Below, in pieces: positions 63,122-64,000 of a stretch of 64,000 nt of DNA (within the stretch, counting starts at the first letter, position 1; every line of letters starts with the position of its first letter). Source of the DNA: Acidobacteriota bacterium (GTDB lineage Bacteria; Acidobacteriota; Polarisedimenticolia; Polarisedimenticolales; Polarisedimenticolaceae). The position numbers and the translations under genes were made by a program. Below the pieces are notes generated by a model, which was given only the letters and a program-made list of their open reading frames with translations, did not search any database and had not been told where the DNA came from. The DNA is taken from NCBI GenBank assembly GCA_029861955.1, contig JAOTYK010000018.1:1-64000 (forward strand). The letters are read 5' to 3'.

Positions 63122-64000
63122 GCGCCACCCCTCAGGATGAACCCAACGAAACCGCTCTCCCCGAACCGTCAAGAGGGAGGGTCCTCGTCGTTGACGACGA
63201 GCCCGTGGTCGTCGACGTCCTTCGATCGCTTCTGCAGCGTGAGGGTTTCGAGGTCGCCGTCGCGGTCGACGCGGCGGGCGGGCGGAGACGTCTGAACGAC
63301 GGATCCTGGGACTGCTTGCTCCTCGATGTCATGCTCCCCGACGCGGATGGGATGGAGCTGCTCCGGTGGGTCCGCGAACGTGACGATCAGCTGGCGGTCG
63401 TCATGATCACGGCGTTCGGGTCGGTGCAGGACGCCGTTGCGGCGATCAAGAGTGGCGCGTTCCACTATCTCACGAAGCCTTTCAAGAATGACGAGGTTCG
63501 ACATCTGGTCGCGCAAGCCGTTCAGTCGACCTTGCTGCGCCGGGAGAATCGTGACCTCAAGCGGGCCCTCGAAGAGCGGTACCGTTTCGAGAAACTGGTC
63601 GGCAAGTCGAAGCCGATGCAGGAGGTCTATCGCTTCATCGACCAGGTCGCCCCGAGCCGAGCGACCGTCCTGATCCAGGGAGAGTCGGGGACCGGCAAGG
63701 AACTGGTGGCCCACGCAATCCACCAGCGAGGGACCCGCTCCAGTAAGCCGTTCACCGTGGTCAATAGCGTGAGTATCCCCACCGAGCTTCTGGAGGACAA
63801 CCTCTTCGGTCATGTTCGCGGCGCGTTCACCGGCGCGACGAGTGATCGGGCGGGACTCCTCGAGGCCAGCGAGGGTGGGACCATTCTCTTTGACGAGATC
63901 ACGGCCATTTCGCCGGAGGTGCAGGCGAAGTTATTGCGTGCGATTCAGAACAAAGAGTACTTGCGTCTTGGTTCGACCGAGACCCGCTCGGTTGATGTCC
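63118..64000 (+). CDS. NtrC-family sigma-54-dependent response regulator (3' end outside window)
   Basis: Begins at a GTG overlapping the kinase stop (GTGA); 294 codons are visible. A receiver domain has acidic VVDDEPVVVD, phospho-Asp in CLLLDVMLPDADG, and Lys in LTKPFKND. Then comes an AAA+ sigma-54 activator domain: Walker A GESGTGKELVAHAI, the sigma-54 contact GAFTGA in HVRGAFTGATSD, and Walker B ILFDEIT. It should turn on RpoN promoters once phosphorylated by the adjacent kinase. The DNA-binding end and its targets lie beyond the window. Where family members read VNCAAIP this one reads VNSVSIP. Confidence 0.93.
   Translation, partial: MSATPQDEPNETALPEPSRGRVLVVDDEPVVVDVLRSLLQREGFEVAVAVDAAGGRRRLNDGSWDCLLLDVMLPDADGMELLRWVRERDDQLAVVMITAFGSVQDAVAAIKSGAFHYLTKPFKNDEVRHLVAQAVQSTLLRRENRDLKRALEERYRFEKLVGKSKPMQEVYRFIDQVAPSRATVLIQGESGTGKELVAHAIHQRGTRSSKPFTVVNSVSIPTELLEDNLFGHVRGAFTGATSDRAGLLEASEGGTILFDEITAISPEVQAKLLRAIQNKEYLRLGSTETRSVDV

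Overview
This window is a compact, GC-rich (roughly 60-65% by eye) bacterial chromosome segment with about 47 protein genes and 4 tRNA genes. I see no insertion sequence, prophage, integrase, CRISPR array or rRNA. Almost all of it is housekeeping. The mix suggests a deep-branching, diderm, aerobically respiring, probably uncultured lineage. The clues are a mitochondrial-EF-G1-like FusA, a fused E2-E1 2-oxoglutarate dehydrogenase, a b558-type sdhCAB, an FG-GAP/thrombospondin-3 secreted giant and a carboxypeptidase-regulatory-domain barrel. Acidobacteriota or a Myxococcota/'delta' relative would fit. This is inference, because no 16S or marker tree can be built here.

Layout: 0-6 kb holds the tail of an S1-domain protein, the 2-oxoglutarate dehydrogenase (minus) and an ApbE-like lipoprotein. 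6-13.8 kb holds an ALDH7 aldehyde dehydrogenase, a CDF metal exporter, a GlcD-type flavoprotein, an SLC13 permease and fumarase. 13.9-20.9 kb holds phosphohexomutase, an orphan small protein, tRNA-Glu, a hybrid histidine kinase, a DUF2270 membrane protein, an SDR-type threonine dehydrogenase and a degenerate metallo-beta-lactamase-fold protein. 20.9-30.5 kb is a minus-strand block: tRNA-Gln, gltX, two tRNA-Ser genes, a cusCBA-like metal efflux operon with a Cys/His-rich leader protein, and serS. 30.5-35.6 kb runs on plus: murA, HIT protein, thiolase, 3-hydroxyacyl-CoA dehydrogenase, Nudix hydrolase and RluA-type synthase.

35.7-41.1 kb is a 1799-residue secreted protein with 14 FG-GAP repeats and a calcium-binding type-3 thrombospondin tail. 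41.1-47.5 kb (minus) holds a P-loop ATPase with an apparent 5' frameshift, fusA and sdhCAB. 47.6-52.1 kb (plus) holds a helicase-exonuclease fusion resembling MrfA joined to MrfB, a DUF1684 lipoprotein, aroK and an HU-type protein. 52.1-58.2 kb (minus) holds fmdB-purD-purE-mtaB and a secreted protein plus cell-wall amidase pair. 58.3-64 kb (plus) is a three-gene unit: outer-membrane barrel, PDZ/7TM histidine kinase and NtrC-type activator, the last cut by the window end.

Genes that work together: the 2-oxoglutarate dehydrogenase, fumarase and succinate dehydrogenase cover three TCA steps. The Cus-like tripartite pump and the CDF exporter both export metals. tRNA-Ser, tRNA-Gln and tRNA-Glu sit near serS and gltX. 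Gene spacing is tight: several convergent pairs overlap at their stop codons, and many operon neighbours overlap by 4 bases. The tRNA genes have near-consensus sigma-70 promoters. Four protein genes lack a Shine-Dalgarno sequence and have a -10-like box 6-10 bases before the start codon, which suggests leaderless transcription.
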